DNA of 64,000 bases from Agromyces archimandritae (GTDB taxonomy: Bacteria; Actinomycetota; Actinomycetes; Actinomycetales; Microbacteriaceae). The stretch lies in NCBI RefSeq assembly GCF_018024495.1, contig NZ_CP071696.1, forward strand, positions 558,001-622,000, given 5' to 3'. The notes below the pieces were generated by a model that was not told where the DNA came from, did not search any database, and saw nothing but the letters and a program-made list of their open reading frames with translations. The first letter of the stretch is position 1. Each line of letters starts with the position of its first letter. The position numbers and the translations under genes are program-made. Positions 40,972-50,573 of the stretch are shown in pieces.

Positions 40972-41550
40972 CTACTTCAACGACTTCTGCATCAGCACCG
41001 TGCCGAGCCAGCGGTCGAACTTGAAGCCGACCCGGCCCATCCGCCCGATCTCCTCGAAGCCGAAGTCCCGGTGCAGCTTCATCGACGCCTCGGCCCCCTG
41101 ATCGGCGATGACGGCGATCATCTCCTTCAGCCCCGCCGCCCGCGCCCGTTCGATGAGCTCGGCGAACAACGCCCGCCCGAGGCCCTTGCCGGTCGCCGCC
41201 GGCCCCAGGTAGATCGAGTTCTCGACCGTGAACCGGTAGGCGCGCTTCTGCTTCCACGGCGACACGAGCGCATAGCCGAGCAGCTGCCCCGACGGCGACT
41301 CGGCGACGATGAACGGCATCCCGAGCCGGTCGAGATACGCGAACTTCGTCTTCCACGCGCGAAGCGTCATCGGCTCCTCGTCGAAAGTGACCATCGAGTT
41401 CGCGACGTAGTGGTTGTAGATCTCCCGCACCGCCGGCAGATCGGCCGCGCGCGCATCCCGCAGCGTGTACTCGAAGGGCGCCTCCGCCGGCTCCGCCTTG
41501 CGCAGGTGCCTGGGCAGCGACCGCCGCTGCTGGTATTCCTCCTCGAGCAT
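40972..41550 (-). CDS. GNAT-family N-acetyltransferase (phosphinothricin acetyltransferase-like)
   Basis: The 192-residue protein has a GNAT core: EIYNHYVANSMVTFDEEP, the beta-strand with LGYALVSPW and the acetyl-CoA motif GKGLGRALFAELIERARAAG (about residues 128-147). The N-terminal EYTLRDARAADLPAVREIYNHYV is the pattern of the Pat/YncA-type acetyltransferases that inactivate phosphinothricin-like amino acids or methionine derivatives. Substrate not proven. ATG at 41550. It lies between ung and the amidase gene. Confidence 0.88.
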   Translation of the reverse strand: MLEEEYQQRRSLPRHLRKAEPAEAPFEYTLRDARAADLPAVREIYNHYVANSMVTFDEEPMTLRAWKTKFAYLDRLGMPFIVAESPSGQLLGYALVSPWKQKRAYRFTVENSIYLGPAATGKGLGRALFAELIERARAAGLKEMIAVIADQGAEASMKLHRDFGFEEIGRMGRVGFKFDRWLGTVLMQKSLK

Positions 41551-41616
41551 GCGCCAAGGCTACGCGCCGCATGTTGCCGCCGTGTGACGTTTTCGGGTGT
41601 GGATGCCGCGGGGCCG

Positions 41617-42297
41617 CTACCCCGGCAACCGCCAGTCGACGGGGTCGCCGCCGGCGGCGGTGAGGAGCTCGTTCGCGCGGCTGAAGGGGCGCGAGCCGAA
41701 GAAGCCGCGCGACGCCGAGCGCGGGCTCGGGTGGGCGGACTCGATCGCGGGCACGTCGCCGAGCAGCGGTTTCAGATTCGCGGCGTCGCGGCCCCAGAGG
41801 ATCGCGACGAGGGGCGTGCCGCGGGCGGCGAGGGTGCGGATGGCGTGCTCGGTGACCGCCTCCCAGCCTTTGCGGCGGTGGGATGCCGGGGCACCCGGCC
41901 GCACGGTGAGCGCCCGGTTCAGGAGCATCACGCCCGACTCGGTCCAGGCCGTGAGGTCGCCGTGCGGCACGGGCGGGATGCCGAGGTCGTCGTGCAGTTC
42001 GCGGTAGATGTTGGCAAGGCTGGGTGGGATGGGCCGCACGTGAGGGTCGACGGCGAACGACAGGCCGATGGGATGCCCGGGTGTGGGGTACGGGTCCTGC
42101 CCGACGATGAGCACCCGCACGTCTTCGAGCGGAGCGCGGAAGGCGCTGAACACGAGATCCTCCGCGGGCAAATACTCTCGTTCGGTACGCAGGAAGTCGC
42201 CCATGCGCGCGATGTCGACGGCGACGGGCTCCAGTGCGGCGGCCCAGCCGGGGTCGATGAGCCCGGCCTCGCCGAGCTCGGGCAGCGTCATCGGCAT
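41617..42297 (-). CDS. ung: Uracil-DNA glycosylase, family 1
   Basis: Removes uracil from DNA as the first step of base excision repair. The 226-residue protein has the catalytic water-activating D68 in GQDPYP and the His189 loop HPSPRSA, with the [19 protein letters not shown] segment between. All motifs of family 1 are intact. The ATG at 42297 is the likely start; the gene is followed by GNAT and amidase genes on the same strand. Confidence 0.95.
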   Translation of the reverse strand: MPMTLPELGEAGLIDPGWAAALEPVAVDIARMGDFLRTEREYLPAEDLVFSAFRAPLEDVRVLIVGQDPYPTPGHPIGLSFAVDPHVRPIPPSLANIYRELHDDLGIPPVPHGDLTAWTESGVMLLNRALTVRPGAPASHRRKGWEAVTEHAIRTLAARGTPLVAILWGRDAANLKPLLGDVPAIESAHPSPRSASRGFFGSRPFSRANELLTAAGGDPVDWRLPG

Positions 42298-42348
42298 GTC
42301 ACGCCTCCGTCGTCCGGGCGGAACCGCCGGGTGGGCACGGCCGCCACC

Positions 42349-43077
42349 TCACGCTCCGATCGTCGAGACGAGCACGCCGTGCTCGTCGGGCAGCACCCGC
42401 CAGACGCTCCCGGCACCGGCGACCCCGAGGCCGCCCTCGCCGACGATGAGGGCGGTGTGCTCGTCGATCGCGAGGCCGCCGTCGACGATGCCGGCCTCGA
42501 CGGCCGCGATGAGCCGCGACAGGGTGCCCCACTGGGCCGCGTGCACGTCGATGGCGACGTCGACGAGGCCGATGCCGCCCTCCACGGTGAGCTCGTCGAG
42601 GTCCTCGGCCGCCTCTTCGGGGGCGACGGCCACGCCGCCGACGCGCCACCCGCCGACGAGGGCGCGTTCCGCGGCGATCGCGGCCCCGGCCGAGAACCCG
42701 AGATACGGGATGCCGGCGGCGACCTGCCGGCGGATCTCGCCGAAGCGCGGTTCGAGCGCGAGCCGGTAGGCGGGGGTGAGCCCGCCGCCGACGAGGATCC
42801 CGTCGACGTCGGCGATCGCGGCGGCGGGCACTTCGGCGCCCTCGGCGACGACGGTCACGACCGGATCGAAGGCGGCAGCGGTCTCGGCGACGAGCCTGGC
42901 CGCATGCTCGGCCCCGTCGGCGCGGACCGCGATGACGGCGATGCGCGGGAACGGCCGGCCCGCGGCATCCACACGCCCGGCGGATGCCGCACGCGACCCC
43001 GCCTCGGCGAGGAACGCCGCATACGCGGCGCCGTTCGGCGTCTCGCTCAGCCCGCCGCCGACGAGGTGGACGCTCAC
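42349..43077 (-). CDS. Peptidase S51/cyanophycinase-like protein
   Basis: The 242-residue protein has the class I glutamine amidotransferase-like fold of the S51 family: GILVGGG (93-99) and the nucleophile elbow GFSAGAAI (127-134) with Ser129 as candidate nucleophile. Its closest known activities are dipeptidase E and cyanophycinase, which cut Asp-X or beta-Asp-Arg bonds; the specificity here is unknown. GTG at 43077 overlaps the stop of the phosphoribosyltransferase (GTGA), so the two are coupled. Confidence 0.82.
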   Translation of the reverse strand: MSVHLVGGGLSETPNGAAYAAFLAEAGSRAASAGRVDAAGRPFPRIAVIAVRADGAEHAARLVAETAAAFDPVVTVVAEGAEVPAAAIADVDGILVGGGLTPAYRLALEPRFGEIRRQVAAGIPYLGFSAGAAIAAERALVGGWRVGGVAVAPEEAAEDLDELTVEGGIGLVDVAIDVHAAQWGTLSRLIAAVEAGIVDGGLAIDEHTALIVGEGGLGVAGAGSVWRVLPDEHGVLVSTIGA

Positions 43078-43598
43078 GAGGCGGCGGGCACGTCGACGGG
43101 CGGAAGGGCCGACCACGGGAAGACGATCCAGTCGTCCGTGTGGCGGAAGGTGAAGTCGGGCTCGAGCACCGTGTGCGACTTCGCGTACAGGGTCGCCGTG
43201 CGGACCTCGGCGCCGGCCTCCTCGAGGAGGGCGACGACCTTCGCGAGCGTGCGACCCGAGTCGGAGACGTCGTCGACGAGCAGCACGCGCTTGCCCTGCA
43301 CCGCCGGCACGTCGAGCATCGGCGGGTGCAGCACGGGCTCCGGCAGGCGCTCGTCGATGCCCGTGTAGAACTCGACGTTGATCGAGCCGCACGCCTTGGT
43401 GCCGAGCGCGTAGGAGATGCCGCCGGCCAGCAGCAGCCCGCCGCGGGCGATGGCGATCACGACATCGGGGCGGAAGCCGCTCCGCAGCACGTCCTCGGCG
43501 AGGCTGCGCGAGGCGTCGGCGAAATCGGACCACTCGAGGATCTCGCGGCGCACCTCGGCGCCCGTCTGGCTTGCGGAGTCATCGGCATCGAACGTCAT
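43074..43598 (-). CDS. Phosphoribosyltransferase family protein
   Basis: The 174-residue protein has the PRPP-binding motif VLLVDDVSDSGRTL (105-118) and an N-terminal segment with IAIARGGLLLAGG (49-60) typical of type I phosphoribosyltransferases related to xanthine/hypoxanthine enzymes. Nucleobase specificity is not clear. It could salvage purines, or act as a small-molecule sensor. ATG at 43598. A 105-bp repeat array lies directly upstream. Confidence 0.85.
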   Translation of the reverse strand: MTFDADDSASQTGAEVRREILEWSDFADASRSLAEDVLRSGFRPDVVIAIARGGLLLAGGISYALGTKACGSINVEFYTGIDERLPEPVLHPPMLDVPAVQGKRVLLVDDVSDSGRTLAKVVALLEEAGAEVRTATLYAKSHTVLEPDFTFRHTDDWIVFPWSALPPVDVPAAS

Positions 43599-43647
43599 CC
43601 GACAAGGATAATCGTCCGCGAGCAGCGATTCCGCCGCGCCGGCGAGG

Positions 43648-43890
43648 GGTCTCGATACGCGCCTTCGGCGCTACTCGACCGGCGGGGATGACCGCCCGTC
43701 GGTCGAGGTGGCGCGTCAGCGCCGTATCGAGACCCTGCGCCTGCAGCGTGAAGGTCTCGATACGCGCCTTCGGCGCTACTCGACCGGCGGGGATGACCGC
43801 CCGTCGGTCGAGGTGGCGCGTCAGCGCCGTATCGAGACCCGGCGCCTGCAGCGTGAAGGTCTCGATACGCGCCTTCGGCGCTACTCGACC
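43648..43890. repeat. 2.3 copies of a 105-bp palindromic repeat
   Basis: Two full units (43648-43752 and 43753-43857, one base different) and a partial third of 33 bp (43858-43890). Each unit begins GGTCTCGATACG and its palindromic part ends CGTATCGAGACC, so each can form a long imperfect hairpin. They fill most of the 282-bp gap between the phosphoribosyltransferase start and the channel gene. The partial unit supplies the last codons and the stop of the channel gene. Related units lie at 52500-52649. Confidence 0.92.
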
Positions 43891-44582
43891 GACGGGGGCC
43901 GCGGCCTGCGCCGGCCGATCCGTTCGTCGATGAACGAGAGGATCGTCGCCGACGCCGTGCCGACGATCGCCACTCCGCCCATCATGAGCGCGACGCCGGC
44001 GACCCGGCCGAGCGGCGTCACCGGGTAGGTGTCGCCGTAGCCGACGGTGGCGATCGTCACGAACGCCCACCACACGGCATCGCCGAAGGTCGTGATCGTC
44101 GCCCCCGGCACCTCGCGTTCGGCTTCGAGCGTCGTGAGCGAGATGAAGTAGACGAACACGAGCGCGTAGCATCCGGCGAGCGCCACGATCCGCGAGCGCA
44201 CGGCGGCCCCGTCCCGCTGCCGGAAGAACGCGACCCGGTCGATGAGGGCGATCACGCGGAACGCGCGGAACACGGGGAACACGACCGAGAGCACGTCGAC
44301 GGGATGCGTGAACGCGAAGCGCCAGCGGCCGCCGGCCGGTGTCAGCACGATGCGCACGACGACGTCGACGGCGAAGGCGGCCCAGGTGATCGCGATGAGG
44401 GCGAGCAGCAGACGACGCAGCGGATCGGGCAGGGCGGGCGCGAGCACCCACACGGAGTAGGCGACGATGAAGACGAGGCCGGCGGCCACGAGCCAGCCCG
44501 AAACAGCCCGCTCCCAGCGTTCCCGGCGCACGGCGGCGACCCGCTCGGTCGCGGCCGTACCGCCGTTCGTCCCCCCGGACAT
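43881..44582 (-). CDS. Voltage-gated-type potassium channel protein
   Basis: The 233-residue protein has about five to six hydrophobic segments, an Arg-containing S4-like helix with FPVFRAFRVIALIDRV (102-117), the pore helix AVWWAFVTIA and the selectivity filter TVGYGD (179-184). It is of a size common for bacterial Kv-like channels lacking a large C-terminal regulatory domain. The ATG at 44582 has GGGGGAA upstream. The C-terminal residues PSVE and the stop codon come from the 105-bp repeat that abuts the gene, so the present end may be secondary. Confidence 0.88.
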   Translation of the reverse strand: MSGGTNGGTAATERVAAVRRERWERAVSGWLVAAGLVFIVAYSVWVLAPALPDPLRRLLLALIAITWAAFAVDVVVRIVLTPAGGRWRFAFTHPVDVLSVVFPVFRAFRVIALIDRVAFFRQRDGAAVRSRIVALAGCYALVFVYFISLTTLEAEREVPGATITTFGDAVWWAFVTIATVGYGDTYPVTPLGRVAGVALMMGGVAIVGTASATILSFIDERIGRRRPRPPSVE

Positions 44583-44599
44583 CGTTCCCCCTCGTGCCC

Positions 44600-45376
44600 C
44601 TATTCGGCCGGCTTCAGCGGCCCGCGCGCCACGAGGTGCTGCGCGGACTGCGCGACCGGCTTCACGACGATGAGGTCCTGATCCACCCACCACGGCTTCA
44701 GCAGCGCGTCGCGGATGATCGCGGCGATGTCGCCGGCCTCGAGCGGATGCGTGACGCCCTGGTAGACGGCGTCGGCCTTCGCCCGGTCGCCGCCGAAGCG
44801 CACGAGTGCGAACTCGTCGGTGCGGACCATCCCGGGGGCGATCTCGATGACGCGGATCGGTTCGCCGTTCAGTTCGAGGCGCAGCACCTCGGTGAGGGCG
44901 TGCGCGGCGTGCTTGGCGGCGTTGTAGCCGCCGCCGCCCGGGTAGGCGACGTGCCCGGCCGTCGAGGTCACGTTCACGATGTCGACGCCCTCGCCGGTCT
45001 CGGCGGCCGCGGCCCGCAGCAGCGGCAGCATCGCGGTCACGACGCGCTTGACGGCGATGACGTTGACGTCGAACATCCACTGCCAGTCCTCGACCGAGCC
45101 GGCCTCGACGCTGTCCATGCCCTTCGCGCCGCCTGCGTTGTTCACGAGGGTGTGGATGCCGCCCGTCGCCGCAAGATGGTCGCGCAACGCATCCACGTCC
45201 TCCTGCTTCGTGAGGTCGGCGACGAAGAAGGAGGCACCGGTCTCGTCGGCGAGTTCGCGGAGACGATCCTCGCGGCGGGCGACGCCGACGACGTCCCAAC
45301 CCGCTTCGCGCAGGGCGCGCACCGTCGCCGCCCCGATCCCAGAACTCGCACCCGTCACCACTGCACGCTTGACCAT
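44600..45376 (-). CDS. Short-chain dehydrogenase/reductase (SDR)
   Basis: The 258-residue protein is a classical SDR: cofactor motif TGASSGIG (8-15), NNAG (79-82), catalytic S138, Y151 and K155 in YNAAKHA. ARREDR after the second strand favours NADP. It most resembles the 3-oxoacyl/serine-type oxidoreductases related to YdfG, but the substrate is not determinable. Ends 17 bp upstream of the channel gene start on the same strand, so the two may be co-transcribed. Confidence 0.9.
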   Translation of the reverse strand: MVKRAVVTGASSGIGAATVRALREAGWDVVGVARREDRLRELADETGASFFVADLTKQEDVDALRDHLAATGGIHTLVNNAGGAKGMDSVEAGSVEDWQWMFDVNVIAVKRVVTAMLPLLRAAAAETGEGVDIVNVTSTAGHVAYPGGGGYNAAKHAAHALTEVLRLELNGEPIRVIEIAPGMVRTDEFALVRFGGDRAKADAVYQGVTHPLEAGDIAAIIRDALLKPWWVDQDLIVVKPVAQSAQHLVARGPLKPAE

Positions 45377-45441
45377 GCCACCATCATGCCGTGCCGGGCC
45401 CGCCTTCGCGGCCGGCGTGCCCCGTTTGCTTGAATGGGGTG

Positions 45442-46599
45442 ATGCAACACACGAGGGCGGGCCAGAAGAGACGGGTCCCCCTGTGGGACAACGCCAGGTG
45501 GATCGCGATCGTCCTCGTGGTCGTCGGCCACGGCATCCTGCCGCTCATCGCCGAGGACGACGCGGCCTACAGCTTCTACCTCTTCATCTATTCGTTCCAC
45601 GTCGCCGTCTTCGTGACGGTGTCGGGGTACTTCGCGAAGTCGGGGCCGCCGACGGCGAGGTCGCTGCGCCGCAGCCTCACCGATGTGGTGTTCCCGTACT
45701 TCATCTTCCAGACCATCTGGACGGTGGTGAAGTGGTTGCAGGGCGAACCGGTGCCGCTCGATTTCACGAAGCCGTCGTGGACCCTCTGGTTCCTCATCGC
45801 GCTCGCGATCTGGCGGATCGTGCTGCCCTACCTGGTGCTGCTGCGCTGGCCGTTCCTCATCTCGATCGTGATCTCGGTGGGCGCAGGGTACGCCGAGACG
45901 GTCGACTCGACGCTCGCGCTGACCCGCACCTTCGGCATGCTGCCGTTCTTCGTGTTCGGCTGGAAGCTGCGGCAGTCGCGGTTCACGGGCCGCTGGCTCG
46001 AGCTGCCCGAGTCGATCGCGTGGCGGTGGCGGGCGGGGGCGATCGCCCTGTTCGGGGCGGTGCTCGCGGCGGCCGTCCTGGTCGTCGAGACGTGGCGGGA
46101 TGTGAAGCTGCGCAGTTTCATGCTCTTCGACGACGCCTATGTCGCCCTCGGCTACGACGAGCCGTGGTCGGGGCTCATCCGCCTCGCCCTGCTCGTGCTC
46201 GGGCTCGTGCTGGCGTGCGCGTTCCTCACCCTGATGCCGCGCGGCAAGCACTGGTTCACGGGCTTCGGTTCGGCGACGCTGTACATCTACCTGCTGCACT
46301 CCTTCGTGCTGTACCCGTTGCGGGAGACCCCGGTGCTCGAGGGGCCGATGCCGTTCTGGGTGCTGCCGGCGATGGTGGTCTTCTGCATCGGCGTGTCGAT
46401 CGTGCTGTCGCTCCGGCCCGTCCGGCGCGTGTTCCGCCCGCTGGTGGAGCCGCGGGCGCGCTGGCTGTTCCGCCCCGAGCCGACGACGGCGACGGGCACG
46501 CTCGTGCTGCCCTTCGACGAGCAGAAGGATCCGCCGTCGGCGGCGCCGGATGCCCCGGGTGCGGATGCGTCCGGCCCGGAGCCCCGAGAACGCCCGTAG
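45442..46599 (+). CDS. Membrane acyltransferase 3 family protein
   Basis: Integral membrane O-acyltransferase that usually acetylates sugars of extracellular polymers. The 385-residue protein has about ten hydrophobic segments. The family start motif is seen in LWDNARWIAIVLVVVGH (residues 13-29, with the conserved His), followed by FYLFIYSFHVAVFVTVSGYF with a second conserved His. The C-terminal about 50 residues are a Pro/Asp-rich cytoplasmic tail. ATG 45442 is preceded by an in-frame GTG 3 nt upstream; neither has a strong ribosome binding site. Target polymer unknown. Confidence 0.86.
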   Translation: MQHTRAGQKRRVPLWDNARWIAIVLVVVGHGILPLIAEDDAAYSFYLFIYSFHVAVFVTVSGYFAKSGPPTARSLRRSLTDVVFPYFIFQTIWTVVKWLQGEPVPLDFTKPSWTLWFLIALAIWRIVLPYLVLLRWPFLISIVISVGAGYAETVDSTLALTRTFGMLPFFVFGWKLRQSRFTGRWLELPESIAWRWRAGAIALFGAVLAAAVLVVETWRDVKLRSFMLFDDAYVALGYDEPWSGLIRLALLVLGLVLACAFLTLMPRGKHWFTGFGSATLYIYLLHSFVLYPLRETPVLEGPMPFWVLPAMVVFCIGVSIVLSLRPVRRVFRPLVEPRARWLFRPEPTTATGTLVLPFDEQKDPPSAAPDAPGADASGPEPRERP

Positions 46600-46621
46600 C
46601 GCCGGCGGTTACGTCGTGTGT

Positions 46622-46649
46622 CGGCATCCATTGCCCTGCATGGATGCCG
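46622..46649 (+). promoter_or_regulatory. GGCATCCA hairpin upstream of metY
   Basis: CGGCATCCA (46622-46630) and TGGATGCCG (46641-46649) form a 9-bp stem with a 10-nt loop, between the acyltransferase stop and the metY start. It may end transcription of the acyltransferase gene or be part of the metY leader. No SAM-riboswitch core is seen. Confidence 0.5.
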
Positions 46650-46704
46650 TGTCTACCGTGATCGGAACGCGCCCGCAGCCGGCGCGACCGCGAAGGAGGC
46701 CCAC

Positions 46705-48030
46705 ATGAGCGAGCACAGCGCCGACTGGCGTTTCGAGACCAAGCAGGTGCACTCGGGCGCCGCGCCCGACCCCGTCACGAAGGCGCGGGCCACCCCGATC
46801 TACCAGACGACCTCGTACGTCTTCGACAACGCCGAGCACGCGAAGAACCTCTTCGCCCTCGCCGAGTTCGGCAACATCTACACGCGCATCCAGAACCCGA
46901 CGCAGGACGTCGTCGAGCAGCGCATCGCCGCCCTCGAGGGCGGCACCGGTGCGCTGCTGGTGGCCAGCGGCCAGGCCGCCGAGACCTTCGCGGTGCTGAA
47001 CATCGCCGAGGCCGGCGACCACATCGTGTCCTCCTCGTCGATCTACGGCGGCACGTACAACCTCTTCAAGTACACGCTCGGCAAGCTCGGCATCGAGACG
47101 ACCTTCGTCGAGAACCAGGACGACGCCGAGGAGTGGCGCCGCGCGATCCGCCCGAACACGAAGCTGCTGTTCGCCGAGACCGTCGGCAACCCGAAGATCA
47201 ACGTGCTCGACATCCGCCTCGTCGCCGATGTCGCGCACGAGGCGGGCATCCCGCTCATCGTCGACAACACGATCGCGACCCCCTACCTCATCCGCCCATT
47301 CGAGCACGGCGCCGACATCGTCATCCACTCGGCGACGAAGTTCCTGGGCGGCCACGGCACCGTCGTCGGCGGGGCGATCGTCGACGGCGGGCGCTTCGCG
47401 TGGTCGGAGAACGTCGAGAAGTTCCCCGGCCTCACCGAACCCGACCCGAGCTACCACGGCGCGAGCTACACGGCCGCGGTCGGCGATGGCCTTGCGTACA
47501 TCATCAAGGCGCGCGTGCAGCTGCTGCGCGACCTCGGCTCGGCGATCTCGCCGAACTCGGCCTGGCAGCTGCTGCAGGGCATCGAGACCCTCTCGCTCCG
47601 CATCGAGCGGCACGTGCAGAACGCGCAGCTCATCGCCGAGTGGCTCGACGACCACCCCGATGTGGCGAGCGTGAACTACTCGGGCCTGCCGACGAGCCCG
47701 TGGTACGCGATCGCGAACGAGGTCGCGCCGAAGGGCGTCGGCGCCGTGCTCTCCTTCGAGCTGAAGGGGGGTGTGGATGCCGGCCGCGCCTTCGTCGACA
47801 ACCTGAAGCTCTTCAGCCACCTGGCGAACATCGGCGATGTGCGCTCGCTCGTCATCCACCCGGCGTCGACGACGCATTCGCAGCTGACGCCCGAGCAGCA
47901 GCTCACTGCCGGCGTGACGCCGGGCCTCGTGCGACTGTCGGTCGGCATCGAGAACGTCGACGATCTGAAGGCCGATCTGGAGCTCGGGCTCTCCGCGGCC
48001 CGCGCGGCCGTGCAGGCGGCGGCCGTCTGA
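46705..48030 (+). CDS. metY: O-acetylhomoserine aminocarboxypropyltransferase (sulfhydrylase)
   Basis: PLP enzyme that makes homocysteine from O-acetylhomoserine and sulfide. The 441-residue protein is of the Cys/Met-metabolism fold: the PLP lysine is K212 in [16 protein letters not shown], with the PLP-ring Tyr/Asp region [12 protein letters not shown] and [11 protein letters not shown] upstream. GAAGGAGG precedes the ATG. It is followed by metX, which makes the substrate. Together with the cysteine genes 40 kb away, it gives a direct-sulfhydrylation route to methionine. Confidence 0.95.
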   Translation: MSEHSADWRFETKQVHSGAAPDPVTKARATPIYQTTSYVFDNAEHAKNLFALAEFGNIYTRIQNPTQDVVEQRIAALEGGTGALLVASGQAAETFAVLNIAEAGDHIVSSSSIYGGTYNLFKYTLGKLGIETTFVENQDDAEEWRRAIRPNTKLLFAETVGNPKINVLDIRLVADVAHEAGIPLIVDNTIATPYLIRPFEHGADIVIHSATKFLGGHGTVVGGAIVDGGRFAWSENVEKFPGLTEPDPSYHGASYTAAVGDGLAYIIKARVQLLRDLGSAISPNSAWQLLQGIETLSLRIERHVQNAQLIAEWLDDHPDVASVNYSGLPTSPWYAIANEVAPKGVGAVLSFELKGGVDAGRAFVDNLKLFSHLANIGDVRSLVIHPASTTHSQLTPEQQLTAGVTPGLVRLSVGIENVDDLKADLELGLSAARAAVQAAAV

Positions 48031-48094
48031 CCACCCGCGCGCGCCGCCCGTAACAATCGGGCGGCGCGCAGCCGCGCACGGCAGAATCGCATCC

Positions 48095-49309
48095 ATGGAC
48101 TGGCAGACCACGGCCGACACGGCGCCCGGTGCCACGGTGCCCGCGGGCCCCGTGCCGATGGAGGCAGGCGCCCTGCCCGGCCGGGCACCGGCGACGGGAG
48201 CGTGGCGCGAGGGCGACCCGGTCGGCGAGCGCCGCTTCGCCGACCTCGGGCGGCTCGACCTCGAATCGGGTCGGAGCCTGCCGGCCGTTCGCCTCGCCTA
48301 CGAGCAGTTCGGCACGCTCTCACCGGCCGGCGACAATGCGATCCTCGTGCTGCACGCCCTCACCGGCGACGCCCACGTGAGCGGGGTCCCCGGCCCCGGG
48401 CAGGCGAGCACGGGCTGGTGGAACGGCTTGGTCGGCCCGGGCCGGGCGGTCGACACGGATCGCTGGTTCGTGCTGGCACCGAACGTCCTCGGCGGGTGCC
48501 AGGGCTCGACGGGGCCGGCCTCGCTCGCTCCCGACGGGCTCGAGTGGGGCTCCCGTTTCCCGGCCGTCACGATCCGCGACCAGGTCGCCGCGCAGGCGCG
48601 CCTGGCGGAGGCCCTCGGCATCCGCCGGTTCGCCGCGGTCGTCGGCGGCTCGATGGGCGGGATGCACGTGCTCGAGTGGGCGGTGACGCATCCGGATCGC
48701 GTGGAGCGGATCGCGGTCCTCGCCGCCCCGGCCGAGACGACGGCCGATCAGATCGCCCGGAACTCGGTGCAGCTCGAGGCCGTGCGGCTCGACCCGGGCT
48801 TCCGCGGCGGCGAGTATTACGACGCGGCCGACGGCGACGGCCCGCACCGGGGCCTTGCGCTCGCCCGCCGCATGGCGATGCTGAACTACCGCACGGCCGG
48901 CGAGCTCGACGAGCGCTTCGCCAGGCAGTGGCAGTCGGAGCTGGATCCCTTGGGCGGCGGCCGCTTCGCCGTCGAGTCGTACCTCGACTTCCACGGCAAC
49001 CGCTTCACGCGCCGTTTCGACGCGAACAGCTATCTCGTGCTGACCGAGGCGATGAACTCGCATGATCTCGGCCGGGGCCGGGGCGGGGTGGATGCAGCGC
49101 TCGATGCGATCGGGGCCAAGAGCCTCGTGCTGGGCGTCGACACCGACCGGTATTTCCCGCTCGACGGGCAGCGTCGCATCGCCCGCCGACTGCGCGGCAG
49201 CGTGCACGGTCCGGAGCCGGTGGTGGTGGATTCGCCGTTCGGCCATGACGCGTTCCTCATCGAGGACGAGGCGGTCGGCGCCGCGCTCGGTGCCCTGCTC
49301 GCTGCGTGA
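48095..49309 (+). CDS. metX: Homoserine O-acetyltransferase
   Basis: Acetylates homoserine with acetyl-CoA for methionine synthesis. The 404-residue protein is an alpha/beta-hydrolase: the nucleophile is S186 in VGGSMGGMHVLEW, with the acid Asp in LVLGVDTDRYFPL and the His in FGHDAFLIEDEAV. The family start LRLAYEQFG-type region is present (VRLAYEQFGTLS). The ATG at 48095 gives the longest family-like N-terminus. It follows metY by 64 bp on the same strand, and homoserine would come from Hom at 11.3-12.7 kb. Confidence 0.95.
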   Translation: MDWQTTADTAPGATVPAGPVPMEAGALPGRAPATGAWREGDPVGERRFADLGRLDLESGRSLPAVRLAYEQFGTLSPAGDNAILVLHALTGDAHVSGVPGPGQASTGWWNGLVGPGRAVDTDRWFVLAPNVLGGCQGSTGPASLAPDGLEWGSRFPAVTIRDQVAAQARLAEALGIRRFAAVVGGSMGGMHVLEWAVTHPDRVERIAVLAAPAETTADQIARNSVQLEAVRLDPGFRGGEYYDAADGDGPHRGLALARRMAMLNYRTAGELDERFARQWQSELDPLGGGRFAVESYLDFHGNRFTRRFDANSYLVLTEAMNSHDLGRGRGGVDAALDAIGAKSLVLGVDTDRYFPLDGQRRIARRLRGSVHGPEPVVVDSPFGHDAFLIEDEAVGAALGALLAA

Positions 49310-49344
49310 CATGCCACGGCCCCTGTTCGAGGGTCCGAGGCATG
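49310..49344 (+). terminator. Imperfect terminator hairpin after metX
   Basis: CATGCCACGGCCCCT pairs with AGGGTCCGAGGCATG with two mismatches around a short loop, directly after the metX stop. Confidence 0.55.
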
Positions 49345-49412
49345 CTCGACTTCGCGCTATCGTGTGACATGTCGCCGGCGTCGCTTCGTGCGACCCGAAC
49401 GACTGGCTGAAC

Positions 49413-50573
49413 ATGAAACGAGTGCTCAAGGAGCGCGATCGGCTCCTCCGTCGCCTGGCGGGCATCGCCGGCGGCACGGGCGCGATCGCCACGGCGGCAT
49501 GCGCCTTCGCACCGGGCGGCATGCCGCAGCTCGCGGCCCTCGTCTGCGTCGTGCTGTCGATGGGGCAGGCCGTGCTCCTCACCAGGTTCGCCATGCGCGG
49601 CGCGGGCGCCGAGCCCGTGCTGACGGTGATCGCCTCGGCCGCGCTCATCCTCGCCGTCGGTTTCGCCGGGCCGCACCGGACGCCGGATGCGGCGACGGCG
49701 ATCGTCGTCTCCGGCGGCCTCACTGCGGCCTCGGTCGCGCTGCCGCTCGTCGTACGCCGGGGCGTCGCCCCGGTCGCCTGGCTCGCGGCGGCCGTGCTCG
49801 CCGCAGCCGCCGCCCCCGTCTTCGCGGGCCGCCCGGTCACGGGGGTCGTCGTCGCGATCGCGGCGGGCTGGGCGGCGTTCGCTCTCGCGGGGGCTCTGCT
49901 GGAGGCCGCGGGCCGCCGGGCCGCCGACCGCGCCGCCGAGATCGGGCGCGCGCACCGCGCCGAACGGCAGGCGAGCGAGCGGGAGGCGCAGTTCCGCCAG
50001 GATGCGCGCGTGCTGCACGACACCGTCCTGGCCACCCTCAGCCTCCTCGCCCATTCGGGCGTGGGCGTCCGCGCCGACACCCTCCGCCAGCAGGCCGACG
50101 AGGATGCCCGGCTGCTGCGGCAGCTCCGCCTCGGCGCGCCGCTCGGCCAGCCCTCCGCCGCCCTGTTCTCCCCCGAGGCCGAGGCCGGCGACATCCTCGG
50201 GCAGACCTTCGAGCTCGTGCGGCAGCGCTTCGGCCGCATGGGCCTGGATGTGAGCTGGCACGGCGCCCGCCGCCTCGTGCTGCCCCGCGAGACCCTCGAC
50301 GCCCTCGTCGGGGCGCTCGGCGAGTGCCTCGAGAACGTCCGCCGGCACTCGGGAGCGAGCCGGGCCGACGTCACGATCAGCGACGACGACCGGACGGTGC
50401 GCGCCATGGTCACCGACGAGGGCGTCGGTTTCGATTCGGCCGGCGTCGCCGCCGAACGCCTGGGCTTCGCCGAGTCCGTCGTCGGCCGCCTCGAGCACGT
50501 CGGAGGCCGGGCGCGCGTCTTCTCCTCCCCGGGATCGGGCACGACCGTGATGCTGGAGGTGCCGAAACCGTGA
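49413..50573 (+). CDS. Membrane sensor histidine kinase (NarL/DesK-like)
   Basis: The 386-residue protein has an N-terminal membrane domain with about six hydrophobic segments (about residues 15-160), then a HisKA_3-type dimerisation region with the phosphoacceptor H202 in VLHDTVLATL, and an HATPase domain with the N box ECLENVRRHSGA and the G box DEGVGFD. Such kinases act with LuxR-type regulators, as encoded two genes downstream. No extracellular ligand domain is seen, so a membrane or intracellular signal is likely. It overlaps the next gene in GTGA. Confidence 0.88.
   Translation: MKRVLKERDRLLRRLAGIAGGTGAIATAACAFAPGGMPQLAALVCVVLSMGQAVLLTRFAMRGAGAEPVLTVIASAALILAVGFAGPHRTPDAATAIVVSGGLTAASVALPLVVRRGVAPVAWLAAAVLAAAAAPVFAGRPVTGVVVAIAAGWAAFALAGALLEAAGRRAADRAAEIGRAHRAERQASEREAQFRQDARVLHDTVLATLSLLAHSGVGVRADTLRQQADEDARLLRQLRLGAPLGQPSAALFSPEAEAGDILGQTFELVRQRFGRMGLDVSWHGARRLVLPRETLDALVGALGECLENVRRHSGASRADVTISDDDRTVRAMVTDEGVGFDSAGVAAERLGFAESVVGRLEHVGGRARVFSSPGSGTTVMLEVPKP

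Noticed and set aside
43648..43890. CRISPR array
   Set aside because: The 105-bp units are back to back without variable spacers, and no cas gene is present.
46600..46704. SAM riboswitch before metY
   Set aside because: Only a simple 9-bp hairpin is visible. None of the paired core elements of known SAM riboswitches can be found in the short leader.
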